Shown here in pieces: positions 27,370 to 36,181 of a stretch of 64,000 bases of DNA. Made by a program: the position numbers and the translations under genes. Below the pieces are notes generated by a model. It saw nothing but the letters and a program-made list of their open reading frames with translations. It did not search any database and was not told the origin of the DNA. The stretch is from Flectobacillus rivi. GTDB taxonomy: Bacteria; Bacteroidota; Bacteroidia; Cytophagales; Spirosomataceae. Each line of letters opens with the position of its first letter. Positions within the stretch are counted from its first letter, which is position 1. The stretch is from positions 372,001-436,000 of the forward strand of contig NZ_JASHIE010000001.1 of NCBI RefSeq assembly GCF_030056655.1, given 5' to 3'.

Positions 27370-29961
27370 TTAGTTCGTAGAGTCAGGTTTTACCTCGACA
27401 CCACCACTAGTACCTCCGCCCAAAGAATCAGAAGAAACAGCAGTACTATCGTTACTAGAACGACTTTCGCCCCACCAGTTTCCAGTACAATTAAACTGTT
27501 TAGTGAATTTCTTTTGATCCAATTTTTCAAAAGGTACAGGATGGTATTGCTGTAAATCAGGATCTCCTTTCACTTTAAGCATAAACCTACGATACAACGG
27601 CATTGCTGTCTTGGAACCTTCTCCATAAGCCCCCGTTCGGAAGTGAATCGAGCGGTCATCACCTCCGACCCAAACCCCAGTGACGAGATTGGCGGTCATC
27701 CCCATAAACCAGCCATCAGAGTGGTTAGAAGTAGTTCCCGTTTTACCTGCAAATGCTGGAGCGTATCGATTCTTTTCTGGTAATAATTTAGCACCATCGC
27801 CCCACAACAAACTGCTACCTGTACCACCTTCGTAGATAGTTCCTTGTAACATGTTAAGTAATAATTGCGCAGATTCCTTTTTAATAACTCTCTTAATCTG
27901 AGCATCAAAATGTTGGATTACATTACCATTTTGATCTTGAATTTCAGAAACCAATAAAGGTTCAGCATGAATACCTTCGTTCACAAAAGCAGAATAAGCT
28001 CCTACCATTTCATACAAAGACACATCAAAAGAACCTAAGCCAATAGAAGCCACTGGGCGTAATGGACTTTCAATACCCATTTGCTTGGCATAATACATAA
28101 CAGTGTCTGCCCCAACTTCATCTGTCAATCTAGCAGTAATAGAGTTAATTGATTTTGCCAACGCACGCTTGATAGGCATAGTTTGATAGCTAAAATGTCC
28201 ATCTGCATTGTTTGGACGCCAAAGCTTCATTTCTCCTTTTTCCTCTACTTCTATTTCGAAAGGTTCGTCCTTCATTTCATAACAAGGAGAAAGATCTTTC
28301 GGGCCATCAATAGCAGCGGTATATACAAAAGGCTTGAAAGTTGAACCAGGCTGACGCTTACCTTGACGAACGTGGTCATACTTGAAATACTTGAAATCTA
28401 GTCCACCTACCCATGCTTTGATATGTCCCGTAAAAGGGTCCATAGTCATCATCCCTGCTTGTAAGAATTTTTTATAGTATTGAATAGAGTCGTAAGGAGT
28501 GATTTCCATTTGCTCTTCGCCACCTGTATTACGCGAATACACCCACATCTTACGCTTCACTTTCTTCATATAATGCCAAACCGAATCTTGATTGGTAGGA
28601 AAACGTTTTACCAAAGATTTATAATATTCGGTACGCTTGGCTACAGTATCGATAAACCCAGGGATTTCATTTCCTTTTTCGTCCACCCAAGGATTTTTAC
28701 CTGACCAGTGTCCATCAAAAGTTTTCTGAATATTACGCATCCCTTCCGAAACAGCATCCTCAGCGTAGGTTTGCAAACGAGAATCAATCGTAGTAATAAT
28801 TTTTAGACCATCACGGTACAAATCAAGTTCGATTTCATTTTTAGCAGCCCATTCGGTTAGGTATTTAGCAACAGCTACTTTGAAATAATTACCAGTCCCA
28901 TCATAAGGCGATTCCTCATGTTCTTTCAAAACAATAGGTAATGTTGCCAACGAATCATACTGTGTTTGCTTTAAGAAGCCATATTTTACCATTTGAGACA
29001 AAACTACATTTCTTCTTTTCCAAGATTTGTTTTCATCCAAAGGTTTATTTTTATATTTGATGGGATTGTAGGTCGTAGTTGCCTTTTGCATACCAACCAA
29101 TACTGCTGCCTCTTGAATATTTAAGCTATCTGGAGAAGTATTAAAATAACGTTTGGCTGCGACTTTAATTCCATACGAATTGCTACCAAAATCAACGGTA
29201 TTTAAGTACCACAAAATGATTTCGTCCTTGGTATAATAACGTTCTAATTTAATAGCAGTAAGCCATTCTTTAGTCTTGATAATCAAAGTTTTTACTCCTG
29301 GTATCACTCCTAGCAAGCCTTTTTTAGCAATTCCTTCTTTTTTACGAGTTTTAAAAAGATTTTTGGCCAACTGCTGGGTAATAGTACTACCACCTCCACG
29401 TTCACCACCTTTCAAAATACCAACAGCTACACCAAACATAGCACGATAATCAATCCCCGAATGCTCATAAAAACGGGCATCTTCGGTTGCAATCAAAGCT
29501 TTTACTAAATAAGGAGAAAGCTCTTTGTAGTTTTTGATAGGCGTTCTATTTTCTTGAAAAAACTTACCCAATAATACACCATCAGCAGAATATATCTCAG
29601 AAGACTGTGAGAGCTTGGGATTTTGTAGTTCACCTACGGAAGGCATCTCCCCTGTAAGCCATAAAAAGTTATTTTCAATCGTGAAAATAAAGAAAACTCC
29701 TGCAAAGACTGTCCAAGCAAAAGCCTTCCAAAGTTTACGTACTACAAGATAGTATTGAGCATCTTTATCTACTCCAAGTGAATCGAGCAGTTGATTTTTC
29801 TTTTCTTCGTATTGTTCTTGAGCCGAGTTAAATTGTTGATAGAAAGCAGCGAGTTTCTGTTTACCAAGGACTTTCTCTAATAATAGGTTTGGCAAAAACC
29901 AAATCAGTCGAAAAAGTTTAACTCCAAGATTTTTAAGGAATTGACCTATTTTATTTATCAT
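27370..29961 (-). CDS. Class A penicillin-binding protein (PBP1A type)
   Basis: An 863-residue bifunctional peptidoglycan synthase anchored in the inner membrane. After a short cytoplasmic part there is one transmembrane helix (LWKAFAWTVFAGVFFIFTI). The glycosyltransferase domain has catalytic Glu in ATEDARFYEHSGID (near residue 162) and GGSTITQQLAKNLF. The transpeptidase domain has SxxK in RQPGSTFKPF (near 540), SIN in AKSINSITAR and KTG in AGKTGTTSNHSDGWFMG (near 740). The C-terminus is a short serine/glycine-rich tail. Both active sites look intact. Confidence 0.96.
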   Translation of the reverse strand: MINKIGQFLKNLGVKLFRLIWFLPNLLLEKVLGKQKLAAFYQQFNSAQEQYEEKKNQLLDSLGVDKDAQYYLVVRKLWKAFAWTVFAGVFFIFTIENNFLWLTGEMPSVGELQNPKLSQSSEIYSADGVLLGKFFQENRTPIKNYKELSPYLVKALIATEDARFYEHSGIDYRAMFGVAVGILKGGERGGGSTITQQLAKNLFKTRKKEGIAKKGLLGVIPGVKTLIIKTKEWLTAIKLERYYTKDEIILWYLNTVDFGSNSYGIKVAAKRYFNTSPDSLNIQEAAVLVGMQKATTTYNPIKYKNKPLDENKSWKRRNVVLSQMVKYGFLKQTQYDSLATLPIVLKEHEESPYDGTGNYFKVAVAKYLTEWAAKNEIELDLYRDGLKIITTIDSRLQTYAEDAVSEGMRNIQKTFDGHWSGKNPWVDEKGNEIPGFIDTVAKRTEYYKSLVKRFPTNQDSVWHYMKKVKRKMWVYSRNTGGEEQMEITPYDSIQYYKKFLQAGMMTMDPFTGHIKAWVGGLDFKYFKYDHVRQGKRQPGSTFKPFVYTAAIDGPKDLSPCYEMKDEPFEIEVEEKGEMKLWRPNNADGHFSYQTMPIKRALAKSINSITARLTDEVGADTVMYYAKQMGIESPLRPVASIGLGSFDVSLYEMVGAYSAFVNEGIHAEPLLVSEIQDQNGNVIQHFDAQIKRVIKKESAQLLLNMLQGTIYEGGTGSSLLWGDGAKLLPEKNRYAPAFAGKTGTTSNHSDGWFMGMTANLVTGVWVGGDDRSIHFRTGAYGEGSKTAMPLYRRFMLKVKGDPDLQQYHPVPFEKLDQKKFTKQFNCTGNWWGESRSSNDSTAVSSDSLGGGTSGGVEVKPDSTN

Positions 29962-30326
29962 ATACTTTTCTGTCTGGGAAAAACGAATGACAAGTTACAA
30001 TAAAAGTGGTAATACTTCCAAGTCTAAACGTGGCATTGAGGGTATAATTTAAGCTCCTTTTAAGCTCATTTAACAAGAATGTATTCTCAGACCAAAAATC
30101 CCTTTACCAACAGTCAGAAACAATCTCCGATAATTCTGCATAGGGCGCTTGCAAAAAGGTCACAGTTAGAAAAGAATTTACAGAAAAAAGCCAATAATAT
30201 GCCAAAATCAATAGTTGAGCTACTACCCCAAACAGTTTTTTTAATTTTTTTTCATCCCTTATCTCCTTGAAAATCAAAGAAAGGAGCTTTTCGCTCTTAT
30301 TTTATTTTATTTTTTTGCAGAACGAA

Positions 30327-30358
30327 TTTGGAGGCAAAGTAAAAAAGTACTAATTTTG
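30327..30358 (+). promoter_or_regulatory. Bacteroidota-type promoter of tRNA-Ser
   Basis: TTTG (30327-30330), a 20-nt spacer and TAATTTTG (30351-30358) match the -33/-7 consensus, with the tRNA 5' end 15 nt downstream. It is the clearest promoter in the window. The remainder of 29962-30326 shows no credible gene; a 63-codon open frame there is rejected. Confidence 0.75.
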
Positions 30359-30373
30359 CATCATCAAAAAACA

Positions 30374-30459
30374 CAGAGAGCTGGCAGAGTGGTCGATTGC
30401 GGCAGTCTTGAAAACTGTTGACTGTAACAGGTCCGGGGGTTCGAATCCCTCGCTCTCTA
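30374..30459 (+). tRNA. tRNA-Ser (UGA)
   Basis: An 86-nt class II tRNA. Acceptor stem AGAGAGC/GCTCTCT (7 bp), D-stem starting GCAG, anticodon stem GCAGT/ACTGT enclosing loop CTTGAAA with anticodon TGA, a long variable arm (CTG-TAA-CAG) and a T arm GGGGG-TTCGAAT-CCCTC. CCA is not encoded. The terminal pair is A-U and the discriminator is A, which is unusual for bacterial serine tRNAs (mostly G1-C72 and G73). An integrase gene begins 285 bp downstream, making this tRNA a likely integration target. Confidence 0.95.
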
Positions 30460-30492
30460 CTGAGAATCACAAAATGACGATTCTACCACACT

Positions 30493-30519
30493 AAAGCCCA
30501 TCCAAAAGATGGGCTTTTT
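30493..30519 (+). terminator. terminator of tRNA-Ser
   Basis: Stem AAAGCCCATC/GATGGGCTTT (10 bp), loop CAAAA, then T-rich run, 34 nt after the tRNA. From here to 30744 I see no gene or second copy of the tRNA 3' end. Confidence 0.85.
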
Positions 30520-30744
30520 GCATTTCTAGCCCCTTTTTCCCCATTTTGGTTCAGTTTCTTAATTTTTCGGTGGCGTCCGAGGTTCAACCTCCATGTCAAG
30601 GTGGCAGTACATTTTTCGAACCTTGTGTATAACCCTTGATATTTTGTTGATAACATGGATTTTCAACGATGGTGGCTAAAATTTTGAAAGTTCTCCCGAA
30701 ACTTTTAAAATTTAAGTCTACATGAAAAAAAACAATCAAAAAGA

Positions 30745-31899
30745 ATGGAGATTCTTTTCTGGAAACACAAATGTTCAAATCCTGCTTATGCTAAAATCTA
30801 CCTCCGGGTAACAGTCGATGGCCAACGTGTCGAACTTGGTTCTACTAACATCGAAATACTCGTTGATCATTGGGACACAGCCACTAAAACAGTAAAGTCT
30901 CAAGACCCACATCATTCTTTTAAAAACGAACAACTTCTTGCTAAACGAACAGAGCTACTCGCTATTTACAATGAATTTCTACGAAAGAAAAAGCCCTTCA
31001 CAGCCCAACAAATCAAGCAAGCTTACGAGAATCAAGACGACCTGACAATTATGCAGGTTTTTGATCGCTACATGATCGACATCAAGCGTGACCCGAACCT
31101 ATCTGAAGGAACGATTAAAACCTATCGAAACCACCGAGAGAAGTTCTTAGAGTTCTTGATTTCGAAAAAACAACACATGATGTATTTGGAAAGCTTCGAG
31201 CTGGCGGATTTTATAGAATATCGTAGGTATTTGGCCAATGTGGCAAAATTTGAAGAAGCTACTATTAGGAAGTACTCACAGTCTATCAAAAGGCTTTTAA
31301 ACTGGGCCGTTTTACACAAAATGTTACCTACAAACCCTCTACATTATTATCGAATACCTATGGATAAACAAAAGCCCCATGTGTATTTGACCGACGAGCA
31401 ATTTGAAAAGCTCAAGGCTCACAAGTTTAAAAACAAGTCTGCTCAGGAAGTGGCCGACGTCTTTATTGTGTATTGTCGTACGGGTTTTCACTATCAGGAT
31501 TTGAGGAATATCCAGACAGATTACAAAAAGGCTATCGTGGAAGGATTAGACGGTAAAGACTGGATTTTTTGGGAAAGAGTAAAGACCAACGTAAAAGCGA
31601 AAGTTCCGTTTTTTAAAGAGGTTAACGATATAATTGAAAAATACGGCGGTTGGGAAAATCTCCCAATCAAATCGAATCAGAAAATGAATACCTGGTTAAA
31701 AATCATTGCCGCCGAGCTTGATTTTCATGAGGATCTGTCGGTAAAAGCTGGTAGAAAAACCTTAACAGACTGGTTACTCAATGTAAAAGGCTGGAGTAAA
31801 GAAGCTGTCAAGGTTTTACTAGGTCTCAAATCCGACCGATCGCTTGAGGCATACGGTAAAGCCGACGAGCGCCGGGTGATTTTGGAGATGGAGAGGTAA
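30745..31899 (+). CDS. Tyrosine recombinase (integrase) with non-canonical active site
   Basis: A 384-residue site-specific recombinase: Arm DNA-binding domain (about 1-60, AKIYLRVTVDGQRVELGS), SAM-like core-binding domain (about 100-205) and catalytic domain (about 210-384). The second Arg (R337 in KAGRKTLTDW) and nucleophile Tyr370 (RSLEAYGKA) are present. The first Arg position is His249 (TGFHYQDL), the HxxR histidine is Lys334, and the LGH histidine is Leu361 (LLGLKSD). IntDOT of CTnDOT also lacks the first Arg, so loss of that residue alone does not prove inactivity. The gene follows a tRNA-Ser and ends in its own hairpin. It probably drove integration of the accessory DNA here. Confidence 0.9.
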   Translation: MEILFWKHKCSNPAYAKIYLRVTVDGQRVELGSTNIEILVDHWDTATKTVKSQDPHHSFKNEQLLAKRTELLAIYNEFLRKKKPFTAQQIKQAYENQDDLTIMQVFDRYMIDIKRDPNLSEGTIKTYRNHREKFLEFLISKKQHMMYLESFELADFIEYRRYLANVAKFEEATIRKYSQSIKRLLNWAVLHKMLPTNPLHYYRIPMDKQKPHVYLTDEQFEKLKAHKFKNKSAQEVADVFIVYCRTGFHYQDLRNIQTDYKKAIVEGLDGKDWIFWERVKTNVKAKVPFFKEVNDIIEKYGGWENLPIKSNQKMNTWLKIIAAELDFHEDLSVKAGRKTLTDWLLNVKGWSKEAVKVLLGLKSDRSLEAYGKADERRVILEMER

Positions 31900-31904
31900 A
31901 ACGC

Positions 31905-31937
31905 TTAACAATCTAGGATTTTATCCTAGATTGTTAA
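31905..31937 (+). terminator. terminator of integrase gene
   Basis: A perfect 14-bp stem TTAACAATCTAGGA/TCCTAGATTGTTAA with a 5-nt loop, 6 bp past the integrase stop. Confidence 0.85.
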
Positions 31938-31964
31938 ATATTTGCATCATATAATGCACACACT

Positions 31965-32681
31965 ATGAGCGAACAAATATACTTTGGTAAACACCCAAAT
32001 CAGGAGTTACAAAATCTCTTCCTTGAAAAACCATATCAGGGACAATACTATGAAGATGCAGACTTTATATTCCTTGGACAAGATGCAAATTTTGGATACA
32101 ATATTCATAATGAAGTAATCTTTGAGGAACTTAAAGAATATCTTCGTGATGGAGTTCTATATTGGAAAAAATATAAAAAGCATCACCCGTTTATATCGAA
32201 TAATTATTCAGATGCTGGGGATACCTATCATGGTAGATTCACAAAATTGAAACTAGACTCCAGCTATGCTGAAAGAGTTTCTTTCTTAGAAATCATTAAT
32301 GTTCCCACCTTCAACATTACTCCACCAAATTACAAAGACAAAGTCCTCAAAAATGAATTTAATAAAAAACTCCAAAAGCAAAATAAACAAACAAGAAATG
32401 AATTAATTGAAAAGGAACATATCAAAAAAATAGAAAATTTAATTTTTGAAAATAAAACAAACAAGCCGAAAACAATTTTCATTTATAATGAGTGTATTCT
32501 CTTGTTACAGAAACATAGCAGTATTTTTAAAACCAATATTGTTAATGTATCACTTAATAACACTGAAAATGGTATTATAACGCTATATGAAAAGAATAAT
32601 ATCAAGCTTGTTAAAATAAATTATCTAATGTATGTTTCGAATTTTACCTTTGAATGCCTCAAAAAATTATACTTCAGCTAA
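31965..32681 (+). CDS. Unknown accessory protein with GQDAN motif, possibly uracil-DNA-glycosylase-like
   Basis: A 238-residue soluble protein with no signal peptide. Near the N-terminus is DADFIFLGQDANFGYN, and a HHPF motif with YHGRFTKLKL follows. FLEIINVPTFN in the middle and TIFIYNECILLLQKH near the C-terminus are strand-like. The order (hydrophobic strand ending in GQDxx, then an aromatic residue) recalls motif I of the uracil-DNA glycosylase superfamily, but the match is weak and I do not assign a function. It lies directly behind the integrase and is the only intact cargo-like gene on this strand; its strong A/T bias fits acquired DNA. Confidence 0.75.
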   Translation: MSEQIYFGKHPNQELQNLFLEKPYQGQYYEDADFIFLGQDANFGYNIHNEVIFEELKEYLRDGVLYWKKYKKHHPFISNNYSDAGDTYHGRFTKLKLDSSYAERVSFLEIINVPTFNITPPNYKDKVLKNEFNKKLQKQNKQTRNELIEKEHIKKIENLIFENKTNKPKTIFIYNECILLLQKHSSIFKTNIVNVSLNNTENGIITLYEKNNIKLVKINYLMYVSNFTFECLKKLYFS

Positions 32682-32850
32682 AGCATTTTAAAAACTTGCA
32701 CTCTTTCCAAACAAGAAACATTTATAACTACCTAATATTTAAAACATTAATCAATCATAAAAGAGAATAAGAACAGCCAAATCACAATCCAAAGCCCGCC
32801 CTTTGCCGTGGTGGAAATTTCCACTTTGGGTTGTGGCGAATATCTGAAAG

Positions 32851-34341
32851 CTACATGAAGTCAATCTCAAAGCCCATTGGTAAGTGACCCATACCTTGGT
32901 TGCGCTTGTACGTTATGTAGTAGTCAACGGTGTCCGATAGGTGCGTGGCCTGCTCCTGTGGCACGCTGGTCTTGGTCTCACTGTCCTTGTTCTTACTGTA
33001 GTCCTCATTGATAGGAGTCATCTCTATAGATCGTATCGTAGACTTAGCCCCACGTGGATTAATTCTAACCTTATATTCATCAGGCTTTTTCTCAGAAAGA
33101 ATTTCATGTATCAGAAAATGTTTTTCCTTACCCTCCAGGTTAAAAGTTAGGGGATGCAAATACACTTCCCAACCAGCATCTGAAAACACTTCAGAAAAAA
33201 GCTCAAATAAAGTAAGCCATTTCCCGTCACGCATTTTAGTACCGGCTGATTTACTCCCCCCGTTTCTATCCCCTGTAATATACACTACCTTTTTAGGGTG
33301 CTTCTCGTATATCTCCACCACCTTATTAGCCAAGGTCTCAGCCATGGTCATGTTGTTCTTTGGGGTCTTTACGAAGGCATCGGCTATTTCTCGTAGCTCC
33401 CACCCTTCTGGCTGCCATATAGTGCAGCTTGTAAAGTGGGCATTGAAATCGACCGACAATTCCAAGGGTTTATTGGCTTGGTAATACTCCAGCTCCTCCG
33501 GGCAATGGGTGTGCAAATTGAAGGCTGGGTAAAACGTCTTTGGTGTTTTGCCCAGTCTGTTTCCTTCTACCTCAACATCAAACTCAATATCCGTTAGGGT
33601 CTCTTTTAGGTTGTCTATGAAATCGGGTGGTAAAAACGCTTGGTTATCCTTGGTCTTGATATGGCAGAAATAATATTTCTCAGGAAATTTTTTCGCCAAT
33701 TCTTCATAGTCAAACATCCAGTCCCCGCTTGTGCCATAAGGTGGTGACGAAAAGAAATAAAAACCCCAATGTAAATTGGAGTGGTATTTTCCTTTATTGG
33801 CCCTGATTCTACCTTGAAGGATTTTAAGCCATTCACGTTTGAACAATAGACCCTCATCCAACAAAACAAAATCGTCATTTCTACCACGGTGTATATCGGG
33901 TGTTAACTTATAAGCACAAAGCTCTACTACAAAACCATTCGGAAAACTTATGCAGTTACTCCAGTCGTCTGGTTCCTGGTAAGGCCTGTCAAAAGATTTG
34001 GGAGGTTCACGCCAAAGCACATATTCGCCGTGACCCGTTTCCCAGTTGTAAGCTTTACAATTCCATCTATTTTCGTCACCCCAAGTTGCTTTTAATCCTG
34101 GCATCAAAGAACGTTTTGCTTGAGTAATCGTAATACAAGCAAATTGCCCTTTTGCCCTGGGCAACTCTTCTTTCATAACCATTAACAAATCCGCCAAAGT
34201 AACAGACTTTCCAGAACCAATCCCTCCTACTATACCAGCGACTTTTACGCCATCACTGGATAAGTTAAACATGACTGTTTCCAAAAAGTCCGCTTGCTTA
34301 TCATTCACTTGGATGTTCTGTATTTGTTCCAATGAGTTCAT
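32851..34341 (-). CDS. Phage terminase large subunit (prophage remnant)
   Basis: A 496-residue terminase large subunit, the motor that packages phage DNA. Walker A is VGGIGSGKSVT, Walker B DDFVLLDEG, and the C-terminal RNase H-like nuclease is marked by LSVDFNAHFTSC, VVYITGDRNGG and HLSDTVDYYI, each with its aspartate. The start is placed at ATG 34341 (MNSLEQIQNIQV). The open frame continues 16 codons further, but its first ATG lies inside the terminal repeat of the IS, so it cannot be native. No portal, capsid or small terminase gene is present, so this is an isolated remnant. It lies convergent to the preceding accessory gene. Confidence 0.88.
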   Translation of the reverse strand: MNSLEQIQNIQVNDKQADFLETVMFNLSSDGVKVAGIVGGIGSGKSVTLADLLMVMKEELPRAKGQFACITITQAKRSLMPGLKATWGDENRWNCKAYNWETGHGEYVLWREPPKSFDRPYQEPDDWSNCISFPNGFVVELCAYKLTPDIHRGRNDDFVLLDEGLLFKREWLKILQGRIRANKGKYHSNLHWGFYFFSSPPYGTSGDWMFDYEELAKKFPEKYYFCHIKTKDNQAFLPPDFIDNLKETLTDIEFDVEVEGNRLGKTPKTFYPAFNLHTHCPEELEYYQANKPLELSVDFNAHFTSCTIWQPEGWELREIADAFVKTPKNNMTMAETLANKVVEIYEKHPKKVVYITGDRNGGSKSAGTKMRDGKWLTLFELFSEVFSDAGWEVYLHPLTFNLEGKEKHFLIHEILSEKKPDEYKVRINPRGAKSTIRSIEMTPINEDYSKNKDSETKTSVPQEQATHLSDTVDYYITYKRNQGMGHLPMGFEIDFM

Positions 34342-34381
34342 AATTGGTGTCTTCAACTTTTGGTGTAGTACTGTAATTATT

Positions 34382-35326
34382 GAAGTCATCTTGACTTTTG
34401 GTAGAATTGCTTAAAAATAAAAAAGGTTGCTGATATTTGTTTTGCGAACCATACCAAGCAACCTTTTTATGTACTACGTACTCAGCAAAGATATAATAGA
34501 ATCAGAAATAATTGGTTATTTACCTGAAATAAAACGAGGTTTTAAGCCACAAGTACCTCTTAGTGAAATAATTAACTGTATTCTTTATAAATTAAAACTG
34601 CTAACCACGTTACGGGATTCAATGGCATTTATTGCCTGTAGAAAGCTTATTCAGCACTCGTGCTCTTCACTACAAAACTGTTTTCGGACATTATCGCCGT
34701 TGGTGTAAGGAAGGTATTTGGAAAAAGTGTTGGATAGAACTTTTGAAAAAATACAAGTCTTCTTTCGACCTTTCAGTGGTAAATTTAGATGGAAGTCATT
34801 CGTCATGTATTCGAGGTGGTGAAGAGGTTGCTTATCAAGGTAGAAAGGAGAGAAAAACTACCAATACACTTTACTTGACTGATAAACAAGGACTTGTATT
34901 GGCTATGTCAACGCCAGTTTCAGGTAATCACAATGATTTATTTAACATTGAGAACACTTTTGGAGAACTCACTAAGATTTTAGAAGACGCTACTATTTCA
35001 GTTGGTGGACTATTTATGAATGCCGACGCTGGGCGGTTCGCCGCTGTGATTTGATGCGGAAAGTTTACATCAACTTTGTCATCAAAAACAAATTATCGTC
35101 AATATAGCCACTAATAAAAGGAACTCTACTGACGATAATGGGTCTGGCATCATTGACGAAGATCTCTATAAAGAAAGATACTCTATTGAAAGAACTAATG
35201 CATGAATAGATAGTTACAGGTCCTTGTTAAATCGATTCGATACAACGCTTTCAAGTTGGATAGGTTTTCACTTTACAGCATTTATTATCATCGCAATGAA
35301 GAAAATCAAAAAGTCAAGATGACTTC
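34382..35326 (+). mobile_element. IS5-like insertion sequence, degenerate
   Basis: The ends are exact 18-bp inverted repeats: GAAGTCATCTTGACTTTT at 34382-34399 and its inverse at 35309-35326. An inner hairpin (AAAAAGGTTGCT at 34420-34431 and its inverse at 34457-34468) precedes the transposase. The 945-bp length suits a one-gene IS5-family element. No clear target-site duplication flanks it (left ...TTATT, right TCTGT...), which suggests rearrangement on one side after insertion. Confidence 0.85.
34469..35322 (+). pseudogene. IS5-family DDE transposase, frameshifted and with an internal stop
   Basis: Three conceptual pieces make one transposase. The N-terminal part is MYYVLSKDIIESEIIGYLP (from 34469). 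The central part holds the first catalytic Asp in NLDGSHSSCIRGG, up to about 35054. The C-terminal part carries the glutamate in RYSIERTNA and SSWIGFHFTAFIII. Frames change near 34615 and near 35050, and a TGA replaces the expected Trp codon after RTNA. The element therefore cannot move by itself. Confidence 0.85.
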
Positions 35327-35397
35327 TCTGTCTTTTGAGGAATAACAAGTACTTTCTTGGAGTTTTTTTAACCCAACTGTTTCTGTGCCTATCTGTC

Positions 35398-36135
35398 CTA
35401 AAAATGTGCCATTCTCAGGGGGGTATTTATCTCAAATTTATCACTGTATTTATTGATAATACTTGCCACTTCGTCGCATCTCTCTTGTGGGGTACTCGAA
35501 AATATCTCATGTAACTGTGCTCCAGTAATAGGGAAAGTGGCTTGATGCTCTTGAACTTTACTACCCAAATACTTCCAAACGGCGTCGATTTTTTCTACTT
35601 TTTTTTCTTCATCTAATACGTTGATGCTTAAGACAATATTGCTTGAGTTGGGTACTGAAAAGTCTATCCCTGTACTTGCTTTTTGTTTGCTTTGTGGGTC
35701 TACTTCTATATTATCTCCCATAAACTTTACTTGTAATCTGTCAATACAAAAATTATTGACACTTAGCTGACCCGTAGCTCCTACTGAGTTCTTAAACTTA
35801 TGACTGCTTTTGTTTTGCGAGATATCACGCTTTAATAGCTCTATGTAATATATCACACTTTGACAATTGCCATCGGGGGTAGTGTAATCGTCTATGATAC
35901 CTGTACAGCCACATTTCAATTGGCTATTTCTTACCAAGTTTTCAAAATCAGTGTAATTGTTAAGTAATTCCGTCGTATTCTCAGCATACTCTTGGGTTTC
36001 TTGTAGTACATTGCTATCATCCAAACATTCGGCAAGTTTGAGTTGATACAAGTTCATTATTGCTTGTTTTTTGCCGCCTGTGGTTGAAGAGGTTGGGATG
36101 TGTGGACTTGTTAAGCAATCTGACTTTACATACAT
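35398..36135 (-). CDS. Orphan toxin cassette G, tip truncated
   Basis: A 245-residue open frame related to the toxin cassettes further along. It shares the linker seen in cassettes E and F: LKCGCTGIIDDY, FCIDRLQVKFMGD and IDAVWKYLGSKVQEHQ, then the first helix of a GH19-type tip (PITGAQLHEIFSSTPQERC). The tip ends after SIINKYSDKFEI, before any catalytic residue, so it is a stump. The truncation point lies 72 bp from the end of the decayed IS, and no immunity gene follows. It has no signal peptide. The ATG used is within the edge of the flanking hairpin, so real translation is doubtful. Confidence 0.7.
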   Translation of the reverse strand: MYVKSDCLTSPHIPTSSTTGGKKQAIMNLYQLKLAECLDDSNVLQETQEYAENTTELLNNYTDFENLVRNSQLKCGCTGIIDDYTTPDGNCQSVIYYIELLKRDISQNKSSHKFKNSVGATGQLSVNNFCIDRLQVKFMGDNIEVDPQSKQKASTGIDFSVPNSSNIVLSINVLDEEKKVEKIDAVWKYLGSKVQEHQATFPITGAQLHEIFSSTPQERCDEVASIINKYSDKFEINTPLRMAHF

Positions 36136-36136
36136 A

Positions 36137-36171
36137 AAAAGCTCTTAACTAACAGATAGTTAAGAGCTTTT
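36137..36171 (-). terminator. hairpin closing cassette F
   Basis: AAAAGCTCTTAACT with its exact inverse (14 bp, 7-nt loop), 11 bp beyond the stop of the cassette F immunity gene and directly before cassette G. Confidence 0.85.
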
Positions 36172-36181
36172 GTATAAATAC

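Noticed and set aside
30079..30270. 63-codon open frame upstream of tRNA-Ser
   Set aside because: Biased composition, no family resemblance and it runs into the promoter region of the tRNA; most likely chance.
30596..30778. 60-codon minus-strand frame between tRNA-Ser and integrase
   Set aside because: It overlaps the integrase start on the other strand and has no recognisable content.
34342..34389. N-terminal extension of the terminase (MTSIITV...)
   Set aside because: The codons lie in or next to the IS terminal repeat, so the extension is an accident of insertion.
30374..35326. Defined attL/attR of an integrated element
   Set aside because: I could not find a second copy of the tRNA 3' end in the window, so no element boundary can be stated.
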